A DNA stretch of 47,890 bases from Acidobacteria bacterium UBA6911 (GTDB taxonomy: Bacteria; Acidobacteriota; UBA6911): positions 1 to 47,890 of the forward strand of contig DKBB01000348.1 of NCBI GenBank assembly GCA_002451015.1, in the 5' to 3' direction. The notes below the pieces were generated by a model that was not told where the DNA came from, searched no databases, and saw only the letters and a program-made list of their open reading frames with translations. The position numbers and the translations under genes are program-made. Shown piece after piece: positions 24,946 to 34,110 of this stretch. Each line of letters starts with the position of its first letter. Positions within the stretch are counted from its first letter, which is position 1.

Positions 24946-25737
24946 TTGGGAAAACTGTTCCTGATTTTCTGGCAGTATTTCGGGCAGTACGCCAAAACCC
25001 GGATGGCCTATAAAAGCGATTTCATTATCGCGTCCATCGCAAACGTTTTTGCGACAGTCGCGGGTTACGGTTTTGTCCTGGTTCTTTTCACGAAAATACC
25101 CCAACTGAAGGGCTGGCGCTTTGAAGAAGTTCTGTTTATTTACGGATTCTCCCTGATCCCCATGGGGCTGTTCAATATCATTGGGATGAACCTCTACCAG
25201 TTCGGGGAAATTTATATCGTGGAAGGGAAGTTCGACCGGGTTCTGCTGCGTCCCATCCATTCCCTGTTTCAGATACTGTTTGAGAACTTCCACCTGGAAT
25301 CGATTCAGGAAATCCTTACGGGACTCGCCGCCGTTGCCTGGTGCGCCGTGCGCCTGGAAATTCCTCTGACCTTTATGAATGTGATCCTGTTCCCGGTCTT
25401 AATTCTGTGTGGCGCCGTCATCTATGTCTGTATTTTCATCATCCTGTCGAGCGTCAATTTCTGGGTTGAAGATCGGATCGGCCTTTCGCCTCCCGTCTTC
25501 AATATGATTGCCTTTGGGCGATATCCCCTCACAATTTATAATGCAGCGATCCAGTTTATGTTGAACTGGATCGTTCCGTTCGCGTTCGCGTCCTTTTACC
25601 CGACGGTCCGATATCTAGGGCGCATGGAGTTTCAGAGTAAATTTTACCTGGTCCCCGTTGTTGCCGCGGTGGTTCTGGGACTGGCCCTTTGGGTATGGGC
25701 TTTGGGAGTGCGGCAGTACAAAAGCACAGGCAGTTGA
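24946..25737 (+). CDS. ABC-2 family permease (ABC2_membrane_6 type), second subunit
   Basis: A 263-residue membrane protein. The start is TTG 24946, with GGGAGG at 24935-24940, 5 nt upstream, even though the frame is open further 5'. The sequence begins LGKLFLIFWQYFGQYAKTRMAYKSDF and shows six hydrophobic segments. The linker EIYIVEGKFDRVLLRPIHSLFQIL carries the 'G--D--L-RP' version of the family motif. It likely forms a heterodimeric channel with the preceding permease. Confidence 0.9.
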   Translation: MGKLFLIFWQYFGQYAKTRMAYKSDFIIASIANVFATVAGYGFVLVLFTKIPQLKGWRFEEVLFIYGFSLIPMGLFNIIGMNLYQFGEIYIVEGKFDRVLLRPIHSLFQILFENFHLESIQEILTGLAAVAWCAVRLEIPLTFMNVILFPVLILCGAVIYVCIFIILSSVNFWVEDRIGLSPPVFNMIAFGRYPLTIYNAAIQFMLNWIVPFAFASFYPTVRYLGRMEFQSKFYLVPVVAAVVLGLALWVWALGVRQYKSTGS

Positions 25738-25765
25738 ATCATTTTCAGAATAAACTGATATTTCG

Positions 25766-26545
25766 ATGCAGAAAAATTTTCAATACATATTGAAGCAGGA
25801 ATCCTTTGCGGAAGAGGGCCGGCGGGATAGTCTGAGCTCCGAGAAACTGCAGTGGCTCAGTGTCTCCGCACTGCAGGCCTCTTTCCCGGTATTTAGGAAT
25901 ACGGATATTGAAGCCGCTTTCTATCCCTACGTAGGATTAACCCATACTCTGCGCCGCAAAGAGGCCAAATGGATTCTTCGAATCAGCGACCATTGCCGAA
26001 ACGCCCCCGAATACGTGATTGAAGCGATCGTAAAGATTCTGGCCTGGAGAGTAATGCGCAGGAAGCCTCCGAGAAAAATTGTGGAGATTTACGATCTGTA
26101 CCGCCGGACTCCGGAGATCGAAAGTGCAGTGCGGCAACGTCGTGCCTCGAGAGGGCGAAAACAGTTCCGCGGCAAACCGGGCGAATACCATTCGCTAAGA
26201 CAAATATACCGGGAACTGAACGGACTCTATTTCAACAACCAGATTGAAGTAAACAGGATAGGCTGGGGTCTTCGTAAAAGCCGCGACCGGCTTGGACATT
26301 ATGACCCTGTCCATAATACGATAACTCTGAGTCCGGTTCTGGATTCCCCGAATGTTCCTTCCTATGCCGTAAGGTATATTGTTTACCATGAAATGCTGCA
26401 TGCGCTTTTCGGAGATTCGCCGGTCAGCGGTTCCAGGAAGCATCATCCGCGCGAGTTCAGGCAAACCGAAAGTGCCTATCCCGATTATGAGAGGGCTAAA
26501 AAATTCCTGGCAAATTTCAGCAGCGGGCAGAGGCAACCGTCCTGA
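25766..26545 (+). CDS. SprT-like zinc metallopeptidase-fold protein
   Basis: A 259-residue protein. Residues about 143-250 are a SprT-like domain: LNGLYFNNQIEV, NTITLSPVLD, and the zinc motif YHEMLHALFG (H208, E209, H212) with a candidate third ligand in KHHPREFRQTE (H226 or H227). The N-terminal 130 residues carry a basic, helical domain (RVMRRKPPRKIVEIYDLYRRTP, RQRRASRGRKQFRG) that could bind nucleic acid. SprT/Spartan relatives repair DNA-protein crosslinks, but the bacterial ones are poorly known. It follows the ABC genes by 28 nt and precedes pyrE by 59 nt. Confidence 0.83.
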   Translation: MQKNFQYILKQESFAEEGRRDSLSSEKLQWLSVSALQASFPVFRNTDIEAAFYPYVGLTHTLRRKEAKWILRISDHCRNAPEYVIEAIVKILAWRVMRRKPPRKIVEIYDLYRRTPEIESAVRQRRASRGRKQFRGKPGEYHSLRQIYRELNGLYFNNQIEVNRIGWGLRKSRDRLGHYDPVHNTITLSPVLDSPNVPSYAVRYIVYHEMLHALFGDSPVSGSRKHHPREFRQTESAYPDYERAKKFLANFSSGQRQPS

Positions 26546-26604
26546 TAGAATATTGCATTTAGACGCCATGTGTCGTAAAGTATTGGAAAATGCGAGGATA
26601 GTGC

Positions 26605-27252
26605 ATGAATAGAAATATAGCACGTATTTTGCTGGACCTGGAAGCCGTCAGCCTGCGTATCGATCCGCCTTTTACCTGGACGTCGGGGAGGCTTGCGCCT
26701 ATCTATTGCGATAACCGCCTGATCATTTCCGACCCGGCGAGCCGGAAACGTGTCACCGCGGGTTTCAAGACCCTGATCGAAGAAAAGGGATTTCACCCGG
26801 ACGTAATCGCCGGGACCGCCACAGCCGGAATACCGCACGCCGCCTGGCTCTCGGACCTGATGGATCTTCCCATGGTGTATGTCCGGGGTGCCGCCAAGGG
26901 GCACGGCAAGCAGAATCGAATCGAAGGAAGGCTGGAAGCCGGGAAGCGGGTTATCCTCATCGAGGATCTCATTTCAACCGGCGGCAGTTCGGTGTCCGCA
27001 GCCGAAGGACTGAAGGAAGCCGGGGCGGATGTGCTGGGAGTTCTGGCGATTTTCACTTATGGATTGGAAGTGGCTCAGAAAGCTTTCCTGGAGGCGAACA
27101 TACCCCTTTATACCCTCACCAGTTTCGATGTCCTGGCGAAAGAAGCAGCCGAAGGCGGCAGGCTCAGCGAATCCGATCTCGACACTCTGGCGCAGTGGCA
27201 GAGGGATCCGGCCCTGTGGAGTGAAAATCGAAAAAAAGAATCGCAGAAGTAA
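26605..27252 (+). CDS. pyrE: Orotate phosphoribosyltransferase PyrE
   Basis: PyrE makes OMP from orotate and PRPP in pyrimidine synthesis. The 215-residue length is normal. The PRPP-binding motif is [14 protein letters not shown]; the early loop [17 protein letters not shown] and the central [32 protein letters not shown] are all as expected. No other pyr gene is near, so it is scattered from its pathway. A DinB-like gene follows at 56 nt. Confidence 0.95.
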   Translation: [215 protein letters not shown]

Positions 27253-27308
27253 CCGGAGGGATGGTCGGAGCGGGAGTCAACGGGGACCGGTGTGGAGGGT
27301 ATCGTTGC

Positions 27309-27863
27309 ATGGTATTGGAAATGACGACATCGTATCTGCAGGATTCCGTGCACTTGTTGCAATACTACAAGAGATTGGCGGAACGCTCGATGGAACAGTG
27401 CCCCGACGCAGGCCTTTTTGCGACGCTCGACGCTGAATCGAATTCCATTGCAATCATTGTAAAGCACATGGCCGGAAATATGCGTTCCCGCTGGACCAAT
27501 TTTCTGACAACCGACGGCGAAAAACCGGACCGCGATCGGGACAGTGAATTCGAGGAGCCTGTCCAGACGCGCAATGAATTGTCGGTTATGTGGGAACAAG
27601 GTTGGCATTGCGTTTTTGACACGCTGGCAGGATTGACCGACTCCGACATGGACCGCATCGTTGCCATTCGAGGGGAACGCCATTCGGTAATGCAGGCGGT
27701 CCACCGGCAGGTCTCCCATTATTCCTATCACGTCGGGCAGATTGTTTTTCTGGCTAAACATTTTGCTGCAGACGCGGGCGCCTGGAAGGCTCTGACGGTC
27801 CCCCGGAATCAATCGGATCAGTTCACCGCCGATGTTCTGACCGGCAGAAAATCCCAACGATAA
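27309..27863 (+). CDS. DUF1572 / DinB-like protein
   Basis: A 184-residue all-alpha protein of the DinB/YfiT-like group (DUF1572). I took ATG 27309 because GGAGGG lies at 27294-27299, 9 nt upstream, and the family begins with a phrase like YLQDSVHLLQYYKRLAER; the upstream ATG 27261 is less fitting. Metal-ligand-like histidines occur in VKHMAGNM, and HRQVSHYSYHVGQIV (the His triad HxxxH of the fold). Related proteins are thiol transferases or metal-dependent hydrolases of unknown target. Confidence 0.85.
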   Translation: MVLEMTTSYLQDSVHLLQYYKRLAERSMEQCPDAGLFATLDAESNSIAIIVKHMAGNMRSRWTNFLTTDGEKPDRDRDSEFEEPVQTRNELSVMWEQGWHCVFDTLAGLTDSDMDRIVAIRGERHSVMQAVHRQVSHYSYHVGQIVFLAKHFAADAGAWKALTVPRNQSDQFTADVLTGRKSQR

Positions 27864-27977
27864 GGGCGTTTCGGAAATACATCCGCCCTCGCGGGCCCGT
27901 TCGATTTTGTTAATCTTCCCGCCGGCCGGGAATGGAAATATGGTATAAAGCCAGTTTCATCGGAAAGTCTATTGGTT

Positions 27978-28643
27978 ATGAAATGTATCGTATGCGGCAA
28001 AAGAAAAGGTAAGCGACCCTGTCCGGCTGTAAGCCGGGAGAATCCGGTCAAGGACGGCTTCATCTGCCCACCTTGCTGTGGGGAGAAACGGATCCTTGAG
28101 CTGAACTGCCCGGAAACCTGCGAGTATCTCAAGGCGGGCCGGGAACACGAATCCTCGGAATTCAGCAAGAGGCTACGAAGCCAGGATCCTGTTCAACAGG
28201 AAAGGAATAAAAGGATCCTAACGGACAACCAGAATGTTGTGGCGCACCTGGAATATTCTATTGCCCAGCAACGCCTGGCATCGCGGCACCTGACGGACGA
28301 AGACGTTTCCCGTGCGGTAAAAATCCTGCTGGAAGCCTACAGGACAGAGGACAAGGGAATCCTGTACGAGAAGAATTCCGACGACCTCCGCGTGGAGCCT
28401 ATCAGGATGGAACTTCGGGAGATCCTGGAGGCTTATCGGAACCCGGAGGGTGAAGAAGAGAAGGGTATCGTGGATCCCAAGCATAGGAGGCTGCCATTGC
28501 GGAATGCCATAGAGTGTCTGGAATTTCTGCAGTCCATGATGGATGCCTACTCAAAAGATCCCCGTTCACCAGGCAGCTATGTGGATTTCCTGGCCCGGAT
28601 GACGCCCAGGAAAGAAGCCGCTTCCTCCATAATCATGCCTTAA
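27978..28643 (+). CDS. Cys-rich N-terminal domain protein of unknown function
   Basis: A 221-residue protein. The first 55 residues carry Cys clusters CIVCGKRKGKRPC, CPPCCGEKRILELNCPETCEYL, which probably bind zinc or another metal. The rest is helical and charged, without family marks I know. I chose ATG 27978 rather than the TTG 27972. It ends 9 nt before the heptose kinase gene, whose ribosome-binding site (AAGGTG) overlaps this stop codon, so the two are likely co-translated. Confidence 0.7.
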   Translation: MKCIVCGKRKGKRPCPAVSRENPVKDGFICPPCCGEKRILELNCPETCEYLKAGREHESSEFSKRLRSQDPVQQERNKRILTDNQNVVAHLEYSIAQQRLASRHLTDEDVSRAVKILLEAYRTEDKGILYEKNSDDLRVEPIRMELREILEAYRNPEGEEEKGIVDPKHRRLPLRNAIECLEFLQSMMDAYSKDPRSPGSYVDFLARMTPRKEAASSIIMP

Positions 28644-28652
28644 GGTGTTTGT

Positions 28653-29654
28653 ATGGCTACCGATCGACGACTGTGCGATCCCGAAATACTGATTCAGGCC
28701 ATTAGGCGTTTTGCCGGCAAACGTGTCCTCGTGTTGGGAGACCTGATCCTAGACCGCTTTATCTGGGGATCTGTGTCCCGCATTTGCCCGGAAGCCCCGG
28801 TACCTGTCGTGGAAATAAACACCGAAAGTACCCGCCTGGGAGGGGCCGCCAATGTCGCCGCCAATATCCGTAGCCTTGGGGGATTACCCGTTCCGATCGG
28901 GGTCGTCGGCGACGATATTGAAGGACGGACACTCCGGACAATGTTTCGTTCCATCGGTTCCGCAACCGGCGGACTGGTAGTTGATAAAAGCCGGCCGACA
29001 AGCGTTAAGACCCGGATCATTGCCCACCATCAGCAGGTATGCAGAACGGACCGCGAAGACCGGTCCCCACTTTCCTACGCTCTTCAGATGAAGGTTGTGG
29101 AAAAATTCAAAAAGGCGATAAAGACAGCAGACGCCGTTGTAATTTCCGATTACGCCAAAGGCTTCATTTCCCGATCCCTTCTCCGGCAGGTTCTGCCCAA
29201 ATCCGCGGCCGCCGGGAAGGTCATCTGTGTCGATCCCAAAATGGTCGATTTCACCGTCTACAATCCTGCGACGGTGGTGACACCCAACGTTACCGAGATA
29301 GAGCAGGCTGCCGGTGTCCCTATTTCCGGAACACGCAACCTGGTGCACGCGGTTCATAAGCTACTCCGGTTGCCCGGTATCGGGCACCTTCTGGTGACGC
29401 GCGGGGAGGAAGGCATGGCCCTGTTCGGTGATGGTTTGCGACCGACGTATATTCCCACCGTGGCGCGCGAAGTCTTCGACGTGACAGGAGCCGGGGATAC
29501 GGTCATCTCCACGCTGGCGCTGGGTCTCGTCTCCGGACTGTCGGTCCTGGAGGCAGCTGTTCTGTCCAACATCGCCGCTGGAATTGTTGTCGGCAAGCTG
29601 GGAACTGCGTCCGTGTCCACGGACGAATTGAGGGAAGGCATCCGCAATCTCTAA
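28653..29654 (+). CDS. D-glycero-beta-D-manno-heptose-7-phosphate kinase (HldE domain I / RfaE1)
   Basis: A 333-residue PfkB-family kinase of the ADP-heptose (LPS core) pathway. It has the N-terminal VLGDLILDRFIWGSVSRICPEAPVPV, GGAANVAANIRSLGG (substrate Asn/Gly), and the C-terminal ATP motif DVTGAGDTVISTLAL with the catalytic Asp. The nucleotidyltransferase half of fused HldE is absent, so hldC/rfaE2 must be elsewhere. It closes the ten-gene run starting at 19951. Confidence 0.92.
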   Translation: MATDRRLCDPEILIQAIRRFAGKRVLVLGDLILDRFIWGSVSRICPEAPVPVVEINTESTRLGGAANVAANIRSLGGLPVPIGVVGDDIEGRTLRTMFRSIGSATGGLVVDKSRPTSVKTRIIAHHQQVCRTDREDRSPLSYALQMKVVEKFKKAIKTADAVVISDYAKGFISRSLLRQVLPKSAAAGKVICVDPKMVDFTVYNPATVVTPNVTEIEQAAGVPISGTRNLVHAVHKLLRLPGIGHLLVTRGEEGMALFGDGLRPTYIPTVAREVFDVTGAGDTVISTLALGLVSGLSVLEAAVLSNIAAGIVVGKLGTASVSTDELREGIRNL

Positions 29655-29747
29655 TAATTCCTTTGGAATCCACGGTCTTCCGAACCGGGTCGATTGGATC
29701 GAAGCGGCTGAAATCGTGCGAGAAATAAGATCTGGGCTAATCCGTTA

Positions 29748-31052
29748 TCACTGCATGGACATCTTACCTGGGCCGAAGGAAGAGAAATCCAGGTCGTAAA
29801 AAGCGCGACAGCCTGAGAAGAATCCGAGTTGCACTCCGCCCAGCACCAGTTTTGCCGCGGCTACATCCCTGTAATACTTTTCATAGAGTCCGTCCCGCGC
29901 GAAACCCTGGGCGCCCATAAATTCCATGCCCCTCGATATTAAATCGTTTGCAATCCTCGCAATGTAGGACAGGGAAACCCGGGCCTTACCCACCATGCTG
30001 TCGGTTATCCATGAACCGTATATCTCCGGGTGGTCGAACTGGTGGCATATCTCCAGGAATGTTCCTCTTCCCACCGATAGTGCGCCGACCATTTCTCCCA
30101 GGAACATGGCAGTTGACAGATGTTCCCGGACCGGCTTTCCGCCCACGATCCTGTCGCCGGTGTACTCAAGCAGGATGTCGAAAGCTCCCTGTAGAATCCC
30201 GACACAGTTCGCGATGTTCATGGCGAAGGCGGAAACGACGTTGTTCAGGAAAATTTCCCAGGCTAGGGGACCCTGAATGCCCCATTCTTTCGGTACCCTC
30301 GCATTGTCGAAGTAGGTCGAAGTGTTCCGGTCACCCTTAACACCGCATTTAACTTCGAATTTACCGTGCGATACACCCGGCCAGGGCTCCGGGACATATA
30401 TCAGTGCGAAGCCTTCGATGCCCGATCCAGGATCCATGTTGCAGGCCAAACAGTGCAGATCGGCGATACCGCTGTTGCTGGCCCAATGCTTGTTTCCGTT
30501 AATGACCCAATCGTTGCCCTCAATTCCGGCTTTGGTGCGGATCAATCTAGCGTCGTTCAGATGATTTTCGATGTCACACGCAGACTGGATTTCGCTCATG
30601 TTAAAGCAGGCAAAGCGGAGTTTGTCTTCAATAAACATCGGTGCAAATTTATCCAGAACCGTTTTTCCCCACGCCTTAACGGATGGGAACATGAGATAAG
30701 CCATGGTTGCCGGGACAAGTCCCCAGTCAACGCAGGCGGATGCCAGGCTTATCCCGTAATCCGCACGTGAAAGCTGTTCCTGTTTCAGGGCTGCCGATAC
30801 CAGCGACAGCGCTTCGTTCCCGCCGTAATCTTTCGGAATGACGGTTTTCTGGAAACCCAGATCAACCTGCAATTTCTTCAGGATCGGCTCGACGATTTTC
30901 TCATGTGTTTCATCTTCATCAATTTTGTGCCGCACAGGCATGATTTCTTTGTCGACAAAATCGGCGACCACTTTTTGAATCATCCTCTGGTCTTCATTCA
31001 CGAAGCATTCAGGATACTGTAGTTTGTACCACTGCGAATTTTGATTCAGCAT
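29748..31052 (-). CDS. Acyl-CoA dehydrogenase family protein
   Basis: A 434-residue FAD enzyme. It has the three ACAD domains: a helical N-terminal part, the FAD/substrate loop FACFNMSEIQSACDIEN and KHWASNSGIAD in the middle, and the C-terminal helical part with RGMEFMGAQGFARDGLYEKYYRDV. By eye the usual catalytic base (Glu in IYEGT) is replaced by Leu404 in RDVAAAKLVLGG, while E266 in LAWEIFL falls where isovaleryl-CoA dehydrogenase has its catalytic Glu. So the active base may be in that second site. Substrate unknown. The gene is alone, convergent with the heptose kinase and divergent from the RND operon. Confidence 0.88.
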   Translation of the reverse strand: MLNQNSQWYKLQYPECFVNEDQRMIQKVVADFVDKEIMPVRHKIDEDETHEKIVEPILKKLQVDLGFQKTVIPKDYGGNEALSLVSAALKQEQLSRADYGISLASACVDWGLVPATMAYLMFPSVKAWGKTVLDKFAPMFIEDKLRFACFNMSEIQSACDIENHLNDARLIRTKAGIEGNDWVINGNKHWASNSGIADLHCLACNMDPGSGIEGFALIYVPEPWPGVSHGKFEVKCGVKGDRNTSTYFDNARVPKEWGIQGPLAWEIFLNNVVSAFAMNIANCVGILQGAFDILLEYTGDRIVGGKPVREHLSTAMFLGEMVGALSVGRGTFLEICHQFDHPEIYGSWITDSMVGKARVSLSYIARIANDLISRGMEFMGAQGFARDGLYEKYYRDVAAAKLVLGGVQLGFFSGCRAFYDLDFSSFGPGKMSMQ

Positions 31053-31474
31053 GGCGATCTCTCCCGGTTGAATGGTGCAGCTTCAATGGCCTTTTTATAT
31101 CATCATTTAAAATCTACATAGTACTGTGAAATGGAGTTCGGATGCGGTTTTTCACAAACTTGCATTCCTTCGTAACAATGAATACAGGCGACCTGCTTAA
31201 AATAAAATCCGGACTTAAATCGGGCCGAATATTGTTATAAAATAAAAAATTGTGCATTGAGGGTCTCGGTTGAATGATTGGAGATCTAAGTGGTTTTATA
31301 TTAATTATTTGCAGCTGCATTATGCCTCACCTCCGGAAAGCGTGAGGCGAAAACCCTTCAGGATCCGCAGTTTTTGGTAATGTTTCGGTTCTGATCCGGC
31401 TGTAATTTCATAACACCTTACAGGAAGACTTTTCCCGATCGACGAATTATCGGCTCGGCTTCAATGGAGTCAGA
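31053..31474. other. 422-nt divergent intergenic region with a 7-bp dyad
   Basis: Between the acyl-CoA dehydrogenase (minus) and the efflux operon (plus). An AT-rich patch lies at 31200-31310 and a GCCTCAC/GTGAGGC dyad at 31324-31348. The one open frame (31114-31320, minus) shows no family resemblance. The region should carry promoters for both sides, but I cannot place them. Confidence 0.45.
31324..31348. promoter_or_regulatory. GCCTCAC dyad upstream of the RND operon
   Basis: GCCTCAC at 31324-31330 is mirrored as GTGAGGC at 31342-31348 with an 11-nt spacer. It lies about 130 nt before the efflux operon start and may be a TetR- or MarR-type operator; no such regulator gene is adjacent, so this is only a suggestion. 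Confidence 0.28.
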
Positions 31475-32929
31475 ATGCAATTGCGATACATATGGCTGTT
31501 TTCCCTGGTGCTGCTGGCATCGGCATGCGGGCGAAAGCCGATAGAAATTCGACATCAGCCTGAAATCCCGTTTCCAGACGAGTGGCCTGGTGCCGGGATT
31601 GAAGAGAAAGAAGTCCTGGCGCTATGGTGGGAGAGCTTTGGCGATCCTGTCCTGAAAGACCTTGTAGAAAAAGGACTGGAGGGCAATTTTGACCTGCAGG
31701 CAGCAGCGGCCCGTGTGGAGACTGCTGCGGCTCAAGCACGGATCGCGGGTGCAGAAATACTGCCGAATGTGTCCGCAGGCTTGAATGCAAACGGGCAGAG
31801 ACAGAATTTCATCGGATTACCGATACCCGGAGCCGAAGGCGAAAGTTTGAGCCGAACCTTCAAAAGCTTTGGTGTTTCCCTGGATGCATCCTGGGAACCG
31901 GATGTCTGGGGACGGATATCAGCGGGCAAATCGGCTGCAATAGCCGACCTGGAGGCGGTTGAAGCGGACATGAGATTCGCAAAACTCTCTTTGGCGGCAC
32001 AGATCAGTAAAGCCTGGTATGCAGCCCTGGAAAGCTGGGAGCAGATCAGGCTGGCGGAAAAAACGGTTGCAAACTATCGGGATACCTCCGAAAGAGTCCG
32101 CAGCAGATACAGGAGAGGACTGCAGTCGTCCCTGGACCTGCGATTGGCCCTTTCAAGCCTTTCTTCCGCGGAAGCCTTATTGGAACAGCGAAAGCAGCAG
32201 ATGGATTTAGCTGCTCGGCAACTGGAGATACTGCTCGGCCGATATCCTTCCGCTCAGCTGGAAACAGCGCAAAACCTGCCGTCCGTACCTCCCGTTCCAC
32301 CCACCGGTGTTCCATCGGAACTGGTTTCGCGACGGCCGGACCTGGTTGCAGCAGAACGCAGAATGTGGGCCGCCGGGGCCAGGTGGACCCAGGCGCGCAG
32401 ATCTCTTTATCCGAGTTTCAGCATTACCGGAAGGATTGGAACCTCTTCAGCCGATTTTCTACAGGCGTTTAACGGGAGTTTTTTCATATGGAATCTGGCC
32501 GGCAATGTTATGCAGCCGGTATTCCAGGGGGGGAGGCTTCGCGCCCAGGTGGAACTGGAAGACGCCCGCTCTAAAGAAGCCGCCGCCCGGTGGGCTGCAT
32601 CCGTCCTGAAAGCTCTCCTGGAGGTTGAGGCGGCGCTGGCTGCTGAAAGTTATCTGGCCCGCCAGGAGCAGAGCATCCTTGTATCTACCCGTCAGGCAAC
32701 CGCGTCCCTCGAGCTTGCCCAGAATCGCTACGATACGGGATTGGAAAGCTTCGTCACCATTTTGGAAGCTCAGCGCCGCAGTCTGGATGCAGAAAGTCAA
32801 CTCCTGAATATCCGCAGGCAAAGACTGGATACGCGTATAGATCTGCATCTGGCTCTGGGTGGAGGTTTTGAATCCAAACAGATAGAACCCGAAGCTTCCA
32901 ACTCGGATCGAAAGGATGACAAATCGTGA
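31475..32929 (+). CDS. Outer-membrane efflux lipoprotein (TolC/NodT family)
   Basis: A 484-residue outer-membrane channel, part of a tripartite pump. The N-terminal lipoprotein signal ends LLASACG with the acylated Cys. Two OEP repeats follow, each with long helices; WWESFGDPVLKDLVEKGLEGNFDLQAAAARVETA and SRRPDLVAAERRMWAAGARWTQARRSLYPS are strongly typical of the NodT branch. A charged C-terminal tail (KQIEPEASNSDRKDDKS) is dispensable. Its TGA is overlapped by the GTG of the adaptor gene (GTGA). Confidence 0.95.
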   Translation: MQLRYIWLFSLVLLASACGRKPIEIRHQPEIPFPDEWPGAGIEEKEVLALWWESFGDPVLKDLVEKGLEGNFDLQAAAARVETAAAQARIAGAEILPNVSAGLNANGQRQNFIGLPIPGAEGESLSRTFKSFGVSLDASWEPDVWGRISAGKSAAIADLEAVEADMRFAKLSLAAQISKAWYAALESWEQIRLAEKTVANYRDTSERVRSRYRRGLQSSLDLRLALSSLSSAEALLEQRKQQMDLAARQLEILLGRYPSAQLETAQNLPSVPPVPPTGVPSELVSRRPDLVAAERRMWAAGARWTQARRSLYPSFSITGRIGTSSADFLQAFNGSFFIWNLAGNVMQPVFQGGRLRAQVELEDARSKEAAARWAASVLKALLEVEAALAAESYLARQEQSILVSTRQATASLELAQNRYDTGLESFVTILEAQRRSLDAESQLLNIRRQRLDTRIDLHLALGGGFESKQIEPEASNSDRKDDKS

Positions 32930-34110
32930 TATCCAGGATTTTAAAAATTATCGTACCGATTCTTCTTCTTGCCGCCGGTGTCTACGGGGCCTGGAAAATG
33001 GTCGAATCCAGGCCGGAGGTTGTTACGGAACCCGTGAAGCAGGTCGTCCCTGTAGTGCGGGGTTTACTTGTGTCTCCTGAAGGAGTCCGGCTATCGGTCT
33101 ACTCCCAGGGTACGGTAACGGCGAGAACCGTGACGGATCTTATCCCGGAAATATCCGGAAAAGTACTGTCCGTTTCGCCGTCGCTTGCAGCAGGCGGATT
33201 TTTTGAAGAAGGCGAAGTTCTTCTCCGGATTGATCCGCACGACTATGAACTTGCTTTGATCCGTGCGGAGGCGGAAGTCGCACAGGCGACTCTCCGCCTG
33301 GAACAGGAGAAGGCTGAAGCCGCTGTTGCGGCGGAGGAATGGGCGAAAATCGGAGATGGCGGTAGCGCCCCTCCGTTGGTTTTAAGGGAGCCGCAGGTCG
33401 CCCAGGCGACCGCTGCGCTGCAGGCGGCCCGCGCAACACTGGCACAGGCGAAAAGGGATCTCGATAGAACCGAAATCAAAGCTCCTTTCGACGGGCGCGT
33501 GCGCAGAGAAAATGTCGATGTCGGACAGTACGTCAGTCGGGGCGCCTCCCTTGCGCAGCTCTATTCCATCGATGTCGCGGAGGTTCGTCTTCCACTCCCC
33601 GATGAGCAGCTTGCCTTCGTCGATATCCCCCTGAGCTATCGCTACGACGAGGATTCGAAGTTAAAAGGCCCGGAAGTCCTGCTCCGTGCAGACTGGGCCG
33701 GCGCCGAGTATGTCTGGAAAGGCAGGATTGTCAGAACCGAAGGCGAAATAGATACCGCAACCCGGATGCTTTATGCCGTCGCACAGGTCAAGGATCCTTA
33801 TGCCCGAAGGGAAGACCCCAAACGCCCTCCGCTCGCCGTGGGAATGTTCGTCCGGGCGGAAATCCGGGGGGGACTGCTTTCCGGAGCCATTGTGCTTCCG
33901 AGGGCTGCCATACGCGGCTCGGATACAGTGTATGTGATTGACCGGGATAACCGGATTCATTTCCGCAGGGTTGAAATCTTCAAACGGGAACGCGACAGAG
34001 TAATCATCCAGTCCGGTTTGGAGAAAGGGGAAGTTGTCTGTATTTCACCCATGGAGACGGTTGTTGAAGGGATGGAAGTTCAGGTAAACCTTCAGGAGGC
34101 TGTATCTTGA
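32926..34110 (+). CDS. RND efflux periplasmic adaptor (membrane fusion protein)
   Basis: A 394-residue adaptor. It has an N-terminal membrane anchor (IVPILLLAAGVYGAW), a lipoyl domain around GKVLSVSPSLAAGGFFEEGEVLLRID, an alpha-helical hairpin (residues about 105-175), the second lipoyl half DRTEIKAPFDGRVRRENVDVGQYV, and a beta-barrel. It links the inner-membrane pump to the outer channel. The starts of this gene and of the next overlap the stop of the previous gene by 4 nt (GTGA at 32926, TTGA at 34107). Confidence 0.95.
   Translation: MISRILKIIVPILLLAAGVYGAWKMVESRPEVVTEPVKQVVPVVRGLLVSPEGVRLSVYSQGTVTARTVTDLIPEISGKVLSVSPSLAAGGFFEEGEVLLRIDPHDYELALIRAEAEVAQATLRLEQEKAEAAVAAEEWAKIGDGGSAPPLVLREPQVAQATAALQAARATLAQAKRDLDRTEIKAPFDGRVRRENVDVGQYVSRGASLAQLYSIDVAEVRLPLPDEQLAFVDIPLSYRYDEDSKLKGPEVLLRADWAGAEYVWKGRIVRTEGEIDTATRMLYAVAQVKDPYARREDPKRPPLAVGMFVRAEIRGGLLSGAIVLPRAAIRGSDTVYVIDRDNRIHFRRVEIFKRERDRVIIQSGLEKGEVVCISPMETVVEGMEVQVNLQEAVS

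Noticed and set aside
31114..31320. 68-codon minus-strand frame in the RND intergenic region
   Set aside because: No ribosome-binding site, AT-rich, and no family resemblance.
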